Part shown: positions 46,406-59,014 of the stretch, in pieces
How the letters are laid out: the number at the start of each line of letters is the position of its first letter
Position numbering within the stretch: the first letter of the stretch is position 1
NCBI RefSeq assembly: GCF_018474025.1
Contig: NZ_JAHCTA010000007.1
Location: 124,001-188,000 of the forward strand
DNA from: Alteromonas oceanisediminis
GTDB taxonomy: Bacteria; Pseudomonadota; Gammaproteobacteria; Enterobacterales; Alteromonadaceae
Reading direction: 5' to 3'
DNA length: 64,000 nt
The notes under the pieces: model-generated
Databases searched by the model: none
Told to the model about the DNA's origin: nothing
What the model saw: the letters and a program-made list of their open reading frames with translations, nothing else
Program-made: the position numbers and the translations under genes

Positions 46406-47484
46406 GCAATCTGATCGCACGCTTAACCAATCCCAATATCGCCACGCTGGCACCTTACGAGTCAGCTCGGCGGCTGTATGCTGGCGGTCAGGATTGGCTT
46501 AATGCCAATGAGTCACCCTACGCCAACCCGTATCAGCTTGACGACACTAAGCTCAATCGCTATCCGGCATGCCAGCCGGTATCAGTTGTGGAACAGTATG
46601 CCGCGTATGCAGGCGTTATGCCGCAAAATGTACTGGTAACGCGCGGTGCGGACGAAGGCATTGAGTTATTGATCCGTGCATTCTGCCGGCCCGGTCGTTC
46701 AAGTATTATGATTTGCCCGCCAACCTACGGCATGTATGCGATCAGTGCGGAAACCTGTGACGTGAGCGTGATTAAAGTACCTCAACACAGTGATTTTAGT
46801 TTAGATGTTGACAGCATTTGCCAACAGGCTGGCGATGTCAGTTTGGTCTTCATCTGCTCTCCCAACAATCCCACCGGCACTCAGGTGGCTAAAGAAGATA
46901 TTATACGTGTGCTTGAGCACTGCGCAGATAAAGCGCTTGTCGTCGTCGATGAAGCTTATATCGAATTCGCGTTCAGTGACAATTGGGCTTCTGCACTGCA
47001 GCGCTACCCGCATTTGGTGATACTAAGAACGCTTTCCAAAGCATTTGCACTGGCTGGCTTGCGGTGCGGCTTCACGCTGGCTTCTGACGCTATTATACAG
47101 ACGCTACTGAAAGTCATTGCCCCTTACCCGATCCCTGAGCCTGTAGCGCAGATTGCCGCACAAGCGCTCGGTGAAGACCCGATTGCCCGTATGCGTGAGC
47201 AGGTGGACATCATTGAAACGGAGCGGCAGCGGCTCACTGATGCGTTATCTGCAATGGATGAGGTTACGCTTGTTGGCGCACAGAAAGCTAATTTTATTTT
47301 GTTTAGAACTCCCGCAAAAGATGCGCTTATGCGGGACTTAGTCGACAACGGATTACTGATCCGCGACCAGTCAAAACAGCTCAACTTACAACAATGCCTG
47401 CGTATTTCCGTGGGCACGCCGGAGCAAAATACGCGTTTGCTCAGTTTAATGCGCGACTTTTTTACCCGAGGAGAAACGGCGTAA
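46402..47484 (+). CDS. hisC: Histidinol-phosphate aminotransferase HisC
   Basis: PLP-dependent aminotransferase of 360 residues converting imidazole acetol-phosphate to histidinol phosphate. Motifs: [14 protein letters not shown] near the start, [12 protein letters not shown] and VVDEAYIEF in the cofactor site, with the Schiff-base lysine in [16 protein letters not shown]. Stop and hisB start share one base (TAATG). Confidence 0.97.
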   Translation: MSNLIARLTNPNIATLAPYESARRLYAGGQDWLNANESPYANPYQLDDTKLNRYPACQPVSVVEQYAAYAGVMPQNVLVTRGADEGIELLIRAFCRPGRSSIMICPPTYGMYAISAETCDVSVIKVPQHSDFSLDVDSICQQAGDVSLVFICSPNNPTGTQVAKEDIIRVLEHCADKALVVVDEAYIEFAFSDNWASALQRYPHLVILRTLSKAFALAGLRCGFTLASDAIIQTLLKVIAPYPIPEPVAQIAAQALGEDPIARMREQVDIIETERQRLTDALSAMDEVTLVGAQKANFILFRTPAKDALMRDLVDNGLLIRDQSKQLNLQQCLRISVGTPEQNTRLLSLMRDFFTRGETA

Positions 47485-48551
47485 TGCAACAGCCTACTTT
47501 ATTTATTGATCGCGATGGCACCTTGGTAGAAGAACCACCGGTGGACAAACAGCTCGACCGTTTGGAAAAACTTAAATTTGAGCCGAACGTCATTCCGGTG
47601 CTGTTAAAGTTACAAGCGGCAGGTTTCCGTTTGGTGATGGTGACCAATCAGGATGGCTTAGGTACCGATAGCTTCCCACAGGCAGATTTTGAGCTGGCAC
47701 ACAATGCGATGATGTCAGTGTTTACCAGTCAGGGCGTGGTGTTTGACGATGTGTTGATTTGCCCGCATTTTGATTCGCAGCAGTGCAGCTGCCGCAAACC
47801 TAAACTGGGGCTGGTCAAAGATTATTTACAGCAAGGAAAAATCGATTTTACACGTTCATTCGTGATTGGTGATCGCGATACTGACATTCAGCTTGCCGAG
47901 AACATGGGTATTGTAGGTCTCAAATATTCTCCGCAGGGGCTGAACTGGGTGAGCATTGAAAAGCAACTGTTGGCCTCTTCGCGCGTGGCCGAAGTCGTAC
48001 GTAAAACGTCTGAAACCGATATCCGCGTTCGCGTAAACCTTGACTCAGATGAGAAGTCGCGCATCGAAACCGGACTGGGTTTTTTCGATCATATGCTCGA
48101 TCAGATAGCGACTCACGCCGGTTTTGAGCTTGACCTGAGTGTTAGCGGCGACCTGCACATTGACGATCATCACAGTGTTGAAGATACTGCTCTGGCGCTG
48201 GGCGAATGTTTGAAAAAAGCGCTTGGCGATAAGCGTGGTATTGGCCGATTTGGCTTTGCGCTGCCGATGGATGAGTGCCGTGCTGAATGCATTATGGACA
48301 TTTCTAACCGCCCTCACCTCGTGTTCAAGGCCAATTTCACGCGCGAACAGGTGGGTGAAATGGCAACTGAAATGGTTCAGCACTTCTTCTATTCAATGGC
48401 TCAGTCTATGGGCCTGAGCCTGCACCTTTCTACCACAGAAGGGAATGCTCATCATCAGGTAGAAAGCTTATTCAAAGTATTTGGTCGGGCGTTACGACAA
48501 GCGATCACCAAACAAGGTGATGCGCTGCCAAGCAGTAAGGGAGCGTTATAG
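47484..48551 (+). CDS. hisB: Bifunctional histidinol-phosphatase / imidazoleglycerol-phosphate dehydratase HisB
   Basis: Fused enzyme of 355 residues. The N-terminal HAD phosphatase has [12 protein letters not shown] (7-18) and the zinc-binding cysteines around [15 protein letters not shown]. The C-terminal imidazoleglycerol-phosphate dehydratase has [15 protein letters not shown] and the metal-binding [15 protein letters not shown]. The fused form is the one found in enteric and related Gammaproteobacteria. The ATG at 47484 is preceded by GAGGAGA; the longer frame from 47394 lies inside hisC. Confidence 0.97.
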   Translation: MQQPTLFIDRDGTLVEEPPVDKQLDRLEKLKFEPNVIPVLLKLQAAGFRLVMVTNQDGLGTDSFPQADFELAHNAMMSVFTSQGVVFDDVLICPHFDSQQCSCRKPKLGLVKDYLQQGKIDFTRSFVIGDRDTDIQLAENMGIVGLKYSPQGLNWVSIEKQLLASSRVAEVVRKTSETDIRVRVNLDSDEKSRIETGLGFFDHMLDQIATHAGFELDLSVSGDLHIDDHHSVEDTALALGECLKKALGDKRGIGRFGFALPMDECRAECIMDISNRPHLVFKANFTREQVGEMATEMVQHFFYSMAQSMGLSLHLSTTEGNAHHQVESLFKVFGRALRQAITKQGDALPSSKGAL

Positions 48552-48553
48552 AT

Positions 48554-50678
<2,125 letters not shown>

Positions 50679-50680
50679 TC

Positions 50681-51325
50681 ATGGCTTTTACCGTCACACA
50701 CGATACGCTGGCTAACCTGGCGTGGGATAAAATGAACGGGCTGCTGCCTGCTACCGTGCAAGATGCTTTCAGCGGCAAAGTATTGATGCAAGGATTTATG
50801 AACACAGACGCGGTGCGCGAAACGCTCAGTAGCGGTCGTGTTACGTTTTTTAGCCGATCCAAGCAACGCTTGTGGACCAAGGGGGAATCGTCCCAACACT
50901 ACCTGAACTTAATTGATATCAGTGCAGATTGTGACAGCGATTCACTGTTGGTTTTAGCGCAACCTCAAGGGCCGACCTGCCACACCGGAACAGAAAGTTG
51001 CTGGAGTCAATCACCTCCCCCAGCCGTGACTTTCATCGCTGACTTAGAGCGTCTGTTGGCCGCTCGTAAAGGAGCCGATCCTGACAGCAGCTACACAGCA
51101 TCATTGTACGCAAAGGGAATAAAGCGTATTGCACAAAAAGTCGGCGAAGAAGGGGTGGAAACTGCGCTTGCCGCGACAGTGCAAGATATCGACGAGCTGA
51201 AAAATGAATCAGCCGACCTGCTCTATCACTTATTGGTATTGCTTCAGGCCAGTAACATCGGCTTAGAAGATGTTGTCGGTGTACTCAAACAGCGCCATGG
51301 GCAGTCATCGCGTCACAGCGACTAG
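50681..51325 (+). CDS. hisI: Bifunctional phosphoribosyl-AMP cyclohydrolase / phosphoribosyl-ATP pyrophosphatase HisIE
   Basis: Two-domain enzyme of 214 residues for steps two and three of histidine synthesis. The N-terminal cyclohydrolase shows [15 protein letters not shown] and the zinc cysteines in DCDSDSLLV and [12 protein letters not shown]. The C-terminal pyrophosphohydrolase shows [16 protein letters not shown]. Last gene of the his operon. Its 3' end overlaps the convergent LysR gene by 21 bases, and no terminator is visible. Confidence 0.96.
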   Translation: MAFTVTHDTLANLAWDKMNGLLPATVQDAFSGKVLMQGFMNTDAVRETLSSGRVTFFSRSKQRLWTKGESSQHYLNLIDISADCDSDSLLVLAQPQGPTCHTGTESCWSQSPPPAVTFIADLERLLAARKGADPDSSYTASLYAKGIKRIAQKVGEEGVETALAATVQDIDELKNESADLLYHLLVLLQASNIGLEDVVGVLKQRHGQSSRHSD

Positions 51326-52198
51326 TGTATCAATGAACCACTGATGCGCTGAAGAGCCCGCAAAGTCATTGTGCCAGACTAAATGCGTTGTCGTAAACGT
51401 ATCCGGCGCCACAACGGGGCAAGTTGTAGTCACCACTTGGCATGAAGATAAGAAGCGCTCCGCAATGCGCTGGGGCGCGGTGAAGATAAGGTCGGTGTTT
51501 TCTACAACACTGCCAGCGGGTGAAAACTGGTTGATGATCATACCAATGTGGCGGGTTCTCCCTAGCTTCGCTAACGCTGTATCAACGAAACCACGCTCAT
51601 CGCCCTTCGGGCTAACCAACAAATGTCGTGCTGCGCAATAATCCTGCATTGTTAAGTTTTTATGCGCGAGCGGATGTTGGGCAGACAGAACACAAACATA
51701 GCGGTCTTCTATGAGCACGTGACTTGCGAAACGGTTAGGAATTTCACCAAAAGCCGACACGGCAAAATCCACCTCTTGCCTGTCGAGCTGCTCCAACGCC
51801 CTGCCTGCGGTTGGCCTAACTCGAACACTCATGTTTGGCGCTCTTTCGGCCAACGCTTTCGCTAACGGTGCGGCGATGACTGACGTAAAGTAATCGTGTG
51901 CCGCGATTCGAAATGTACGTTCTGAAGTGCTGGGTTCGAATCGCTCGGGAGACAATGCACTTTCAAGCATGGCAATAGCTTGGCGGATGGGCTGAGCTAA
52001 CTCGACAGCTCTCGCCGTAGGAGCCACTCCGCTAGGCACTTTGACAAATAATTTATCACCGATGCTATGCCTTAAGCGAGTTAACGCGTGACTGACCGCT
52101 GGCTGCGACAAAAACAAGGTTTCTGCCGCCTTGGACACATTGCGTTCTGTCATCACGACATCAAATACCTTCAATAGATTTAAATCGATATTCTTCAT
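51305..52198 (-). CDS. LysR-family transcriptional regulator
   Basis: LysR regulator of 297 residues from the ATG at 52198 ([15 protein letters not shown]). The winged helix (about 18-60) has [20 protein letters not shown]; a periplasmic-binding-like effector domain follows. NodD/LeuO-like N-terminus (DLNLL). It is divergent from the SDR gene, with a symmetric T-N11-A box between them, so the SDR gene is its likely target. Confidence 0.92.
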   Translation of the reverse strand: MKNIDLNLLKVFDVVMTERNVSKAAETLFLSQPAVSHALTRLRHSIGDKLFVKVPSGVAPTARAVELAQPIRQAIAMLESALSPERFEPSTSERTFRIAAHDYFTSVIAAPLAKALAERAPNMSVRVRPTAGRALEQLDRQEVDFAVSAFGEIPNRFASHVLIEDRYVCVLSAQHPLAHKNLTMQDYCAARHLLVSPKGDERGFVDTALAKLGRTRHIGMIINQFSPAGSVVENTDLIFTAPQRIAERFLSSCQVVTTTCPVVAPDTFTTTHLVWHNDFAGSSAHQWFIDTLVAVTR

Positions 52199-52205
52199 AC
52201 GCCCC

Positions 52206-52226
52206 ATTATGCAAAATTTTAATAAT
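52206..52226. promoter_or_regulatory. Candidate LysR box (ATTAT-N11-ATAAT)
   Basis: ATTAT and ATAAT flank an 11-base AT-rich spacer, the exact T-N11-A layout of LysR operators, 8 bases upstream of the LysR start codon. A second inverted repeat, TGTCAT-N9-ATGACA, lies at 52280-52300 nearer the SDR gene. Confidence 0.6.
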
Positions 52227-52332
52227 AGTTAGATATTCTTTTCATTTCAAACATGACTATGCTGCCAGTAGAGTTAGCGTGTCATTGGCAATAGATGACA
52301 ATGAATAAACTCACTTTATAGAGGATACGACA

Positions 52333-53082
52333 ATGCAAAAATTAACGGGTAAAGTCGCCGTGATCACTGGCGGTAATAGTGGTATCGGGCTGGCGACTGC
52401 GCAGCAATTTATTGAGCAAGGTGCATCAGTTGTCATCACAGGCAGGGATCAGCGCACGCTGGATCAGGCCGTGAATGCACTGGGCGAAAATGCTTATGCC
52501 GTCAAAAGCGATGCAACGGATCTTAAGGCGATTAATGCGCTGGCTGAAAACATTAAAGCCCAATTTGGGCACATTGATATTTTGGTTGCCAATGCAGGCT
52601 CGGGTATTTTCATGCCATTAACGGATGTGACCGAAGCGGATTTTGAACAGCAGTTCGATCTGAACGTTAAAGGTGTGTTTTTTACTGTTCAAGCGCTGGT
52701 GCCTTTAATCAACAGAGGCGGATCAGTTATCCTGACGGGTTCAGCAGTGCATGAAAAAGGGGTAGCGACAGGCAGTTTGTACTTCGCCACTAAGGCAGCA
52801 ATCCGCTCGCTTACCCGCACTCTAGCGAGTGAGCTGGCTGTAAATAATATTCGAGTGAATACATTGAGCCCAGGCATTGTTCGCACAAACTTTGCGTCGA
52901 ACACCAATCTGGATAACGATGACTTTGAGGGATTTATCAGCATGGTAGAATCTCAAGCACCACTGGGCCGCTCTGGAACTACCACAGAAATCGCGAAAGC
53001 CGCAGTATTTCTCGCCAGTGATGACGCTAGCTACATGACCGCGGCGGATTTACTCGTAGACGGTGGCTGGATGAGTGTGTAG
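52333..53082 (+). CDS. Short-chain dehydrogenase/reductase
   Basis: Classical SDR of 249 residues. The cofactor motif TGGNSGIG is at 12-19, NAG at 87-89, catalytic S137, Y150 and K154 (YFATK), and the C-terminal ASYMTAADLLVDGGWMSV is typical. The substrate cannot be told. GAGGATACGACA precedes the ATG. Likely controlled by the divergent LysR regulator. Confidence 0.92.
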   Translation: MQKLTGKVAVITGGNSGIGLATAQQFIEQGASVVITGRDQRTLDQAVNALGENAYAVKSDATDLKAINALAENIKAQFGHIDILVANAGSGIFMPLTDVTEADFEQQFDLNVKGVFFTVQALVPLINRGGSVILTGSAVHEKGVATGSLYFATKAAIRSLTRTLASELAVNNIRVNTLSPGIVRTNFASNTNLDNDDFEGFISMVESQAPLGRSGTTTEIAKAAVFLASDDASYMTAADLLVDGGWMSV

Positions 53083-53222
53083 TTGCAGTACGATAGGGTC
53101 GCCCTCTGCCGAGTTATCTATGACAGTACCCGGTATTGTGGCGATCCGGTACACGACGCGGAGCAACTTTCTAGCCTGGCTGGTGTCAGTAGTTTAATCA
53201 CGGTAACCAAGGAAATCATTTT

Positions 53223-53858
53223 GTGAATAACATACTCAAACTGTTCAGGGCCAATATCGGCTTCATTACTTTTATGCTTCTTCTGTTTGCGTGTCGCAGT
53301 AGTATTGCAGACTGGTATCACGTGCCAAGTGGTTCGATGCTGCCCACCATTGTTGAAGGCGACAGAGTTTTTGTGGACAAAATGGCCTATCGTCTTGATG
53401 TGCCGTTCACGGATATCGCCATCATGCAGACTGGCGACCCACAAAGAGGCGATATCGTCACCTTTAATTCAGAAGCAGCAGACATTCGCTTGATCAAACG
53501 GATTATTGGCCTACCCGGAGACCGAATAGCGATGCAAGATAACCGTCTGTTTGTGAACGGTGAGGCGGTCGAATATGAAATGTCCAAAGACCAGTTAGTT
53601 GAACACTTGCCCGGGCACAGCCACGTTATGCAATTGACAGAAGCCACAAGCAGTTTGCGAACTTTTGGCTACATCGATGTGCCTGACAACCATTATCTGG
53701 TGCTAGGTGATAACCGCAACCATAGCGTCGATTCCCGAGTGTATGGTTTTGTTCCACGACATGAATTGAGTGGCAAAGCGACCCGCGTATTGGCTTCGTT
53801 TGACCTCGATAATTTTTACATCCCCCGAGGAGACCGTTGGTTTATTGCACTGCGTTAA
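53223..53858 (+). CDS. Signal peptidase I (short paralogue)
   Basis: Leader peptidase of 211 residues starting at a GTG with AAGGA upstream. One membrane segment (about 11-28) precedes the catalytic serine S38 in VPSGSMLPT; the general-base lysine is K92 in RLIKRIIGLPGD. The closing boxes GDNRNHSVDSR and GFVPRHELSGKA are present. It is shorter than E. coli LepB (324 residues, two membrane segments), and it is not next to lepA or rnc, so it is probably a second signal peptidase. Its target proteins are unknown. Confidence 0.9.
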   Translation: MNNILKLFRANIGFITFMLLLFACRSSIADWYHVPSGSMLPTIVEGDRVFVDKMAYRLDVPFTDIAIMQTGDPQRGDIVTFNSEAADIRLIKRIIGLPGDRIAMQDNRLFVNGEAVEYEMSKDQLVEHLPGHSHVMQLTEATSSLRTFGYIDVPDNHYLVLGDNRNHSVDSRVYGFVPRHELSGKATRVLASFDLDNFYIPRGDRWFIALR

Positions 53859-53873
53859 TGGCGCAACGCTGGC

Positions 53874-53897
53874 ATTAAAATATTTTTAATTTTTTTT
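53874..53897 (+). terminator. AT-only hairpin with T-run after signal peptidase gene
   Basis: ATTAAAA and TTTTAAT form a 7-bp all-AT stem followed by seven T, 15 bases after the signal peptidase stop. The stem is weak, so termination here is uncertain. Confidence 0.35.
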
Positions 53898-54006
53898 GCT
53901 TAAGGGTATTGAAAAGTGTGTGTCAGCACATAAATTACAGTTGTCGGTGCTCAACAGAGGCCGTCAAAACCGCCGCCGTCGTTGAACGGGGCACATTAAC
54001 TTAAAC

Positions 54007-54029
54007 ATATTGCTTAATAGAAAGGATAT
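54007..54029 (+). promoter_or_regulatory. ROSE-like RNA thermometer hairpin over ibpA ribosome binding site
   Basis: ATATTGCTT (54007-54015) faces AAAGGATAT (54021-54029) across a 5-base loop. The pairing gives four Watson-Crick pairs, U-G, a G-G and a C-A mismatch, then two U-A, with TTGCT opposite the AGGA of the ribosome site. This is the hallmark of ROSE elements upstream of ibpA-type genes. Confidence 0.7.
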
Positions 54030-54033
54030 GACT

Positions 54034-54474
54034 ATGCGTACTATTGATTTATCACCACTTTATCGTTCATTTATCGGTTCGGACCATCTTGCTGCATTGG
54101 TAGATGCTGCTACTCGGTCTGAAAAACAAAGCACTTATCCTCCTTACAACATCGAGCTTTTAGCTGATGATAAGTATCGTATTACCATGGCTGTTGCTGG
54201 TTTTGGTAAAGACGACGTGAGTATTGAAGTGCAAGAAAATTCACTGCAAATCAGCGGCACCAAAGAAGAAAAATCTTCTGAGGAGCGCAAGTTTTTACAC
54301 AAAGGCATTTCTGAGCGTAGTTTCGAACGCAAGTTCCAGCTCGGTGACCATGTGAAAGTGCTCGCAGCTGATTTGGAAAACGGTTTGCTACACATTGATT
54401 TAGAGCGCGTCATTCCAGAAGCGAAGAAACCGCGTAAAATCGAAATTGGCAGTAATTTGCTCGAAAACAAATAA
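54034..54474 (+). CDS. ibpA: Hsp20/IbpA-type small heat-shock protein
   Basis: Small heat-shock chaperone of 146 residues that holds unfolding proteins at aggregates. The ATG at 54034 gives MRTIDLSPLYRSFIG, very like E. coli IbpA; an ATG at 54028 is too close to the AAAGGA site. The alpha-crystallin domain spans about 36-125, with YRITMAVAGFGKDDVSIE and the LENGLLHIDLER strand. A ROSE-like hairpin covers the ribosome site. Followed by a strong terminator. Confidence 0.92.
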   Translation: MRTIDLSPLYRSFIGSDHLAALVDAATRSEKQSTYPPYNIELLADDKYRITMAVAGFGKDDVSIEVQENSLQISGTKEEKSSEERKFLHKGISERSFERKFQLGDHVKVLAADLENGLLHIDLERVIPEAKKPRKIEIGSNLLENK

Positions 54475-54550
54475 TTTTCGAACAAAGCCAGTTACGGTGT
54501 AGTGAGCCTGAGAAAAATCCTCCCTGGATAGTTTCTCACTGGTAAACAGA

Positions 54551-54579
54551 AAAACGGCGCTCATTGAGCGCCGTTTTTT
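54551..54579. terminator. Strong terminator after ibpA
   Basis: CGGCGCTC and GAGCGCCG pair over 8 bp, extended by four A-T pairs, with an ATT loop and six T on the plus strand. The A-run on the other side makes it work in both directions, serving the convergent MAPEG gene as well. Confidence 0.92.
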
Positions 54580-54618
54580 ATTGCTAGGCCGCGTTGTTGA
54601 TCGCGGTACACGCTTTGG

Positions 54619-55017
54619 TTAAAAATAAAGCCAAAACAAATTAAAGCCGCTTAATACAATAATTGCCGCGAAGGTGCTCAACATACCAACCACGCGTTGC
54701 CAGCTCGCGCCAGAATGGTGTCGCAAACCATAGGCATGCGCCAACCGGCCAAACAAAAGTAGAATTAAGGCAATGTGCACTGTCCAGTAATATTGCGTAT
54801 TCAGTTCTAGGCACAGCGCAAGAATGAGCGTCAACGGTACGTATTCGGCGAAATTACCATGCGCCCGTGATAATCGCAGTAAAGCAGCATCACCACCATC
54901 CCCGAGACTCACTTTTGCGCTTCGACGCGCGTTGACAACCAATATAGACAGGTACAGATAACAGACGGCCAGTAGACTGGCGTAGAAGCCGGTGATTTCA
55001 AGACTAATTGGGTGCAT
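54619..55017 (-). CDS. MAPEG family membrane protein
   Basis: Integral membrane protein of 132 residues with four hydrophobic segments. The MAPEG (membrane-associated eicosanoid/glutathione metabolism) pattern is clear: RLSRAHGNFAEYVPLTLIL at about 48-66 and LLLFGRLAHAYGLRH at 86-100. Bacterial members may have glutathione transferase or peroxidase activity; here this is unproven. Follows adk after a terminator. Confidence 0.88.
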   Translation of the reverse strand: MHPISLEITGFYASLLAVCYLYLSILVVNARRSAKVSLGDGGDAALLRLSRAHGNFAEYVPLTLILALCLELNTQYYWTVHIALILLLFGRLAHAYGLRHHSGASWQRVVGMLSTFAAIIVLSGFNLFWLYF

Positions 55018-55047
55018 AGCAACCTTCCCACGCGCGTACTTTTAAAC

Positions 55048-55075
55048 AAAAAAATAGGGCCTATCGCCCTATTTT
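55048..55075 (-). terminator. Terminator of adk
   Basis: AATAGGGC and GCCCTATT form an 8-bp stem with a 5-base loop. On the minus strand it is followed by a run of seven T. It lies directly after the adk stop codon. Confidence 0.9.
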
Positions 55076-55077
55076 CG

Positions 55078-55743
<666 letters not shown>

Positions 55744-55868
55744 TTATTGTCTGCTGGCACTTTACACATTCAGAGTTACAGTGACAAGCCGAACCCAGTG
55801 ATATTCATTTGGGTTGGCGTAAATCATTGCAAAGCAGTGGATAACAGTCAATTTTGCAAATCACATAG

Positions 55869-55894
55869 AAAAGCGAGCGTAAACGCTCGCTTTT
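55869..55894. terminator. Terminator after htpG
   Basis: AAAAGCGAGCG and CGCTCGCTTTT form an 11-bp stem with a TAAA loop, 28 bases past the htpG stop. Only four T follow on the minus strand. Confidence 0.82.
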
Positions 55895-55921
55895 TAGAGG
55901 GTTAAACCTACTTGTTCGAAC

Positions 55922-57844
55922 TTATTTAGACAAGCTCATTAGTAAGGTGTTTAAATTCCGCACAAAGCTAGACGGGTCTTCCAAACTGCCTTGTTCAGAC
56001 AATGCCGCTTGATCAAATAGCACTTCTGTCCACTGTTTAAACGCCGTTTCGTCCTGCAACTCTGCAAGGTGCTTGATCAACCCGTGTTCCGGGTTGATCT
56101 CAAAGTGATACTTCACTTCTGGCGCAGGCTGACCAGCCGCCTGCATTAGCTTCATCATTTGCGTTGTCATGCCATTATCATCAGCGACGATACAGGCAGG
56201 CGAGTCCGTCAGACGATGCGTAAACTTCGCTGCAATGATTTTATCACCCAGCGCCGTTTTTATTCTGTCTAGCACACCTTCAACTTGCTTTTCTGCTTCT
56301 TCTTGCGCCTTCTTGCTTTCTTCATCATCTAAGTTAGATAAATCAACATCACTGCGCGCGATAGATTGCAAATTTTTGTCTTTATATTCTGTCAGGTGCG
56401 ACATCAGCCACTCATCAATCCGCTCCGACAGCAACAGCACTTCAATTCCTTTTTTGCGGAAGATTTCCAGGTGCGGACTGTTCTTTGCTGCTTGATAGCT
56501 ATCCGCAGTCACATAATAGATTTTCTCCTGACCTTCCTTCATGCGTTCGATGTAAGCATCCAGCGAAACGTTCTGTGCACTACTGTCTTCATGCGTAGAC
56601 GCAAAGCGCAGTAATCCGGCGATTTTTTCGCGGTTGCTAAAGTCTTCAGCTGGACCTTCTTTCAGTACGCTACCAAACTCTGACCAGAACTGTTGATACT
56701 GCTCAACATCATTCTTCGCCATTTTTTCCAACATTTGTAACACACGCTTGGTACAACCCTGACGCAACGCCTGCGAAATTTTATTGTCTTGCAAGATTTC
56801 GCGGGACACGTTCAAAGGAAGGTCATTGCTATCGAGCAACCCCTTCACAAAGCGCAAGTACGTTGGCATAAATTGTTCCGCGTCGTCCATGATAAAAACG
56901 CGTTGTACATAAAGCTTCAATCCATGCTTGTGATCGCGATTCCACATGTCAAAGGGGGCTTTGGCAGGAATATACAACAAGCTCGTGTACTCAGTCTTAC
57001 CTTCAACTTTGTTGTGAGCCCAGCTCAGTGGATCACCGTAATCATGCGAAACGTGCTTATAAAACTCTTTGTACTCGTCATCAGAAATGTCTGATTTGTC
57101 ACGCGTCCATAACGCTGTGGCTTTGTTAACCGATTCCCACTCGCCAGGCTGAGCGGGTATCTTTTCACCGTCAGGACCGTCTTTTTCTTCCACCGGCTCT
57201 TTCCACATTTTAACCGGAATACTGATGTGATCTGAATATTTGCTGACGATAGAGCGAAGTTTCCAAGCATCCAAGAATTCTGCTTCATCCTCTTTGATGT
57301 GCAAAACGATCTCAGTACCGCGTGTCACTTTTTCAATATCAGCGATAGTAAACTCACCCTCGCCTTTTGACGTCCACTCAACTCCACGGTCATGCTCTAC
57401 GCCCGCTGCACGAGTTCGCACAACGACGTTATCAGCCACGATAAAGGCAGAGTAAAAACCGACGCCGAATTGACCAATCAGCTGCGCATCTTTAGCCTGA
57501 TCACCTGACAGCTTACTGAAAAAGTCTTTGGTTCCAGATTTTGCGATAGTACCCAAATTCTCGATCACGTCATCGCGCGTCATGCCAATACCATTATCTT
57601 CGATAGTAATGGTTTTCGCGTCTTTATCGACACTTAGCTTAACGTGCAAGTCACCGTCGTTCTCATACAATTTGTCGTCAGTTAACGCTTTAAAGCGCAA
57701 TTTGTCAGCCGCATCGGCGGCATTTGAGACCAACTCGCGAAGAAAAATTTCTTTATTTGAGTACAGTGAGTGGATCATGAGTTGAAGCAATTGCTTCACT
57801 TCTGTTTGAAAACCATGAGTTTCTTGATGCGTCGCTTGCGACAT
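55922..57844 (-). CDS. htpG: Chaperone HtpG (Hsp90)
   Basis: Bacterial Hsp90 of 640 residues, a homodimeric ATP-dependent chaperone. The GHKL ATP-binding domain shows [27 protein letters not shown] and [15 protein letters not shown]. The middle and C-terminal dimerisation domains are full length. A candidate sigma-32 promoter lies about 75 bases upstream. Sits between recR and adk, as in E. coli. Confidence 0.97.
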   Translation of the reverse strand: MSQATHQETHGFQTEVKQLLQLMIHSLYSNKEIFLRELVSNAADAADKLRFKALTDDKLYENDGDLHVKLSVDKDAKTITIEDNGIGMTRDDVIENLGTIAKSGTKDFFSKLSGDQAKDAQLIGQFGVGFYSAFIVADNVVVRTRAAGVEHDRGVEWTSKGEGEFTIADIEKVTRGTEIVLHIKEDEAEFLDAWKLRSIVSKYSDHISIPVKMWKEPVEEKDGPDGEKIPAQPGEWESVNKATALWTRDKSDISDDEYKEFYKHVSHDYGDPLSWAHNKVEGKTEYTSLLYIPAKAPFDMWNRDHKHGLKLYVQRVFIMDDAEQFMPTYLRFVKGLLDSNDLPLNVSREILQDNKISQALRQGCTKRVLQMLEKMAKNDVEQYQQFWSEFGSVLKEGPAEDFSNREKIAGLLRFASTHEDSSAQNVSLDAYIERMKEGQEKIYYVTADSYQAAKNSPHLEIFRKKGIEVLLLSERIDEWLMSHLTEYKDKNLQSIARSDVDLSNLDDEESKKAQEEAEKQVEGVLDRIKTALGDKIIAAKFTHRLTDSPACIVADDNGMTTQMMKLMQAAGQPAPEVKYHFEINPEHGLIKHLAELQDETAFKQWTEVLFDQAALSEQGSLEDPSSFVRNLNTLLMSLSK

Positions 57845-57919
57845 TGGACAAAGTCTCCCTTATCAAGCTAATAATGCGAGAGTGTGTACTCTGCGCTACC
57901 GAATTATTTTCAATGGGAG

Positions 57920-57947
57920 AGGTGCGGTCTAGACTGGTTTTTTCAAG
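57920..57947 (-). promoter_or_regulatory. Candidate sigma-32 promoter of htpG
   Basis: On the minus strand CTTGAAA is followed after 13 bases by CCGCACCT. The -35 box is a full match to the heat-shock consensus; the -10 agrees at five positions of CCCCATNT. Position and gene fit heat-shock control. Confidence 0.55.
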
Positions 57948-57964
57948 TGTTGTTGTACAAAAAT

Positions 57965-58570
57965 TTACAAGGCTCTGCGGCCGCTGAGTGCATGGCCAAG
58001 GGTATTTCCATCGATGTACTCGAGTTCTCCACCGACGGGGACTCCATGAGCAATTCGCGACGCCGAAATAGAGCGTTTACGACACATGTCGGCAATATAA
58101 TGCGCAGTAGCCTCACCTTCTACTGTGGGGTTGGTCGCGAGAATAACTTCACTGATTGACCCAGAATCCAGATGGGTAGCGAGTAGCTCTAGACCAATTT
58201 CGTCAGGACCTATTCCATCCAGTGGCGATAGATGCCCCATTAACACAAAGTAGCGGCCCTGATATTGTGCAGTTTGCTCAATCGCTAAAACGTCTTGTGG
58301 CGCTTCAACAATACAGATTGTCTCTGCCGTGCCGCGTACAGGATGCTCACAAATAGAGCATTGCGTTTTTTCTGTGAACGTTCTGCACGAACTGCAATGG
58401 TCAATGTGTTCCATAGCATCATGCAGAATACGCCCCAAGCGCAATGCGCCGTCGCGATTGCGCTCGAGCAAAGAAAACGCCATGCGCTGAGCGCTTTTGC
58501 CCCCCACGCCCGGGAGTACCCGCAGCGCATCAATCAATTCATTCAACAATGGACTGAAATTAGCTGGCAT
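57965..58570 (-). CDS. recR: Recombination protein RecR
   Basis: RecR of 201 residues forms a ring clamp with RecO that loads RecA in the RecFOR pathway. The N-terminal helix-hairpin-helix [13 protein letters not shown] (19-31), zinc cysteines at 59, 62, 71 and 74, and the Toprim motif [15 protein letters not shown] are all visible. In E. coli it directly follows ybaB; here a small Pmp3 gene is inserted between them. Confidence 0.96.
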   Translation of the reverse strand: MPANFSPLLNELIDALRVLPGVGGKSAQRMAFSLLERNRDGALRLGRILHDAMEHIDHCSSCRTFTEKTQCSICEHPVRGTAETICIVEAPQDVLAIEQTAQYQGRYFVLMGHLSPLDGIGPDEIGLELLATHLDSGSISEVILATNPTVEGEATAHYIADMCRKRSISASRIAHGVPVGGELEYIDGNTLGHALSGRRAL

Positions 58571-58644
58571 CAGTTATTTCGCTAAAGACGCCAGCTCGGC
58601 TAAGTGAATCAGGGTGACAGGCTGCCTCGCTTACGTGCGCCGGC

Positions 58645-58803
58645 TTAGCGTTTCGCAATAATATACACCGCATGAATAATCCCAGGGAAATAACCTAAAA
58701 TTGTGAGTAAAATATTCAGCCAAAACTGGCCGCCTAACCCCACCTGTAAAAAAACGCCGAGCGGAGGCAATAGGATTGCGATGATGATGCGTAAAATGTC
58801 CAT
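58645..58803 (-). CDS. Pmp3/YqaE family small membrane protein
   Basis: Encodes 52 residues, too short for standard gene finding. AAGGA lies 7 bases before the ATG. The product has two hydrophobic segments and the family pattern LLPPLGVFLQVGLG, FWLNILLTILGYFPG, then IIHAVYIIAKR at the end. Pmp3/YqaE proteins stabilise membrane potential and are often stress-induced. It lies between ybaB and recR, breaking the usually contiguous pair. A GGCGC/GCGCC hairpin at 58844-58857 lies in its upstream gap. Confidence 0.9.
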   Translation of the reverse strand: MDILRIIIAILLPPLGVFLQVGLGGQFWLNILLTILGYFPGIIHAVYIIAKR

Positions 58804-59014
58804 ACTATGTCCTTACTGTTGCAATTAGCTTATTGAAATAACTGGCGCACTTGCGCCTACGTTCTTGCTCATCAGCACTGTAGCAACAATCGAACCAGAT
58901 AATTTAGCTTTTAAAATCATAAAGTTAACTAGTAGCTACAAATCGCAATCGAGGTATTCCCAGTGACTTTTTCACTCCACCGAGACAATCTTACATAAGC
59001 ACGTGACGCCCGTG

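Noticed and set aside
53908-53934. Sigma-32 promoter of ibpA
   Set aside because: ATTGAAA is present but the -10 region matches poorly and the spacing is short.
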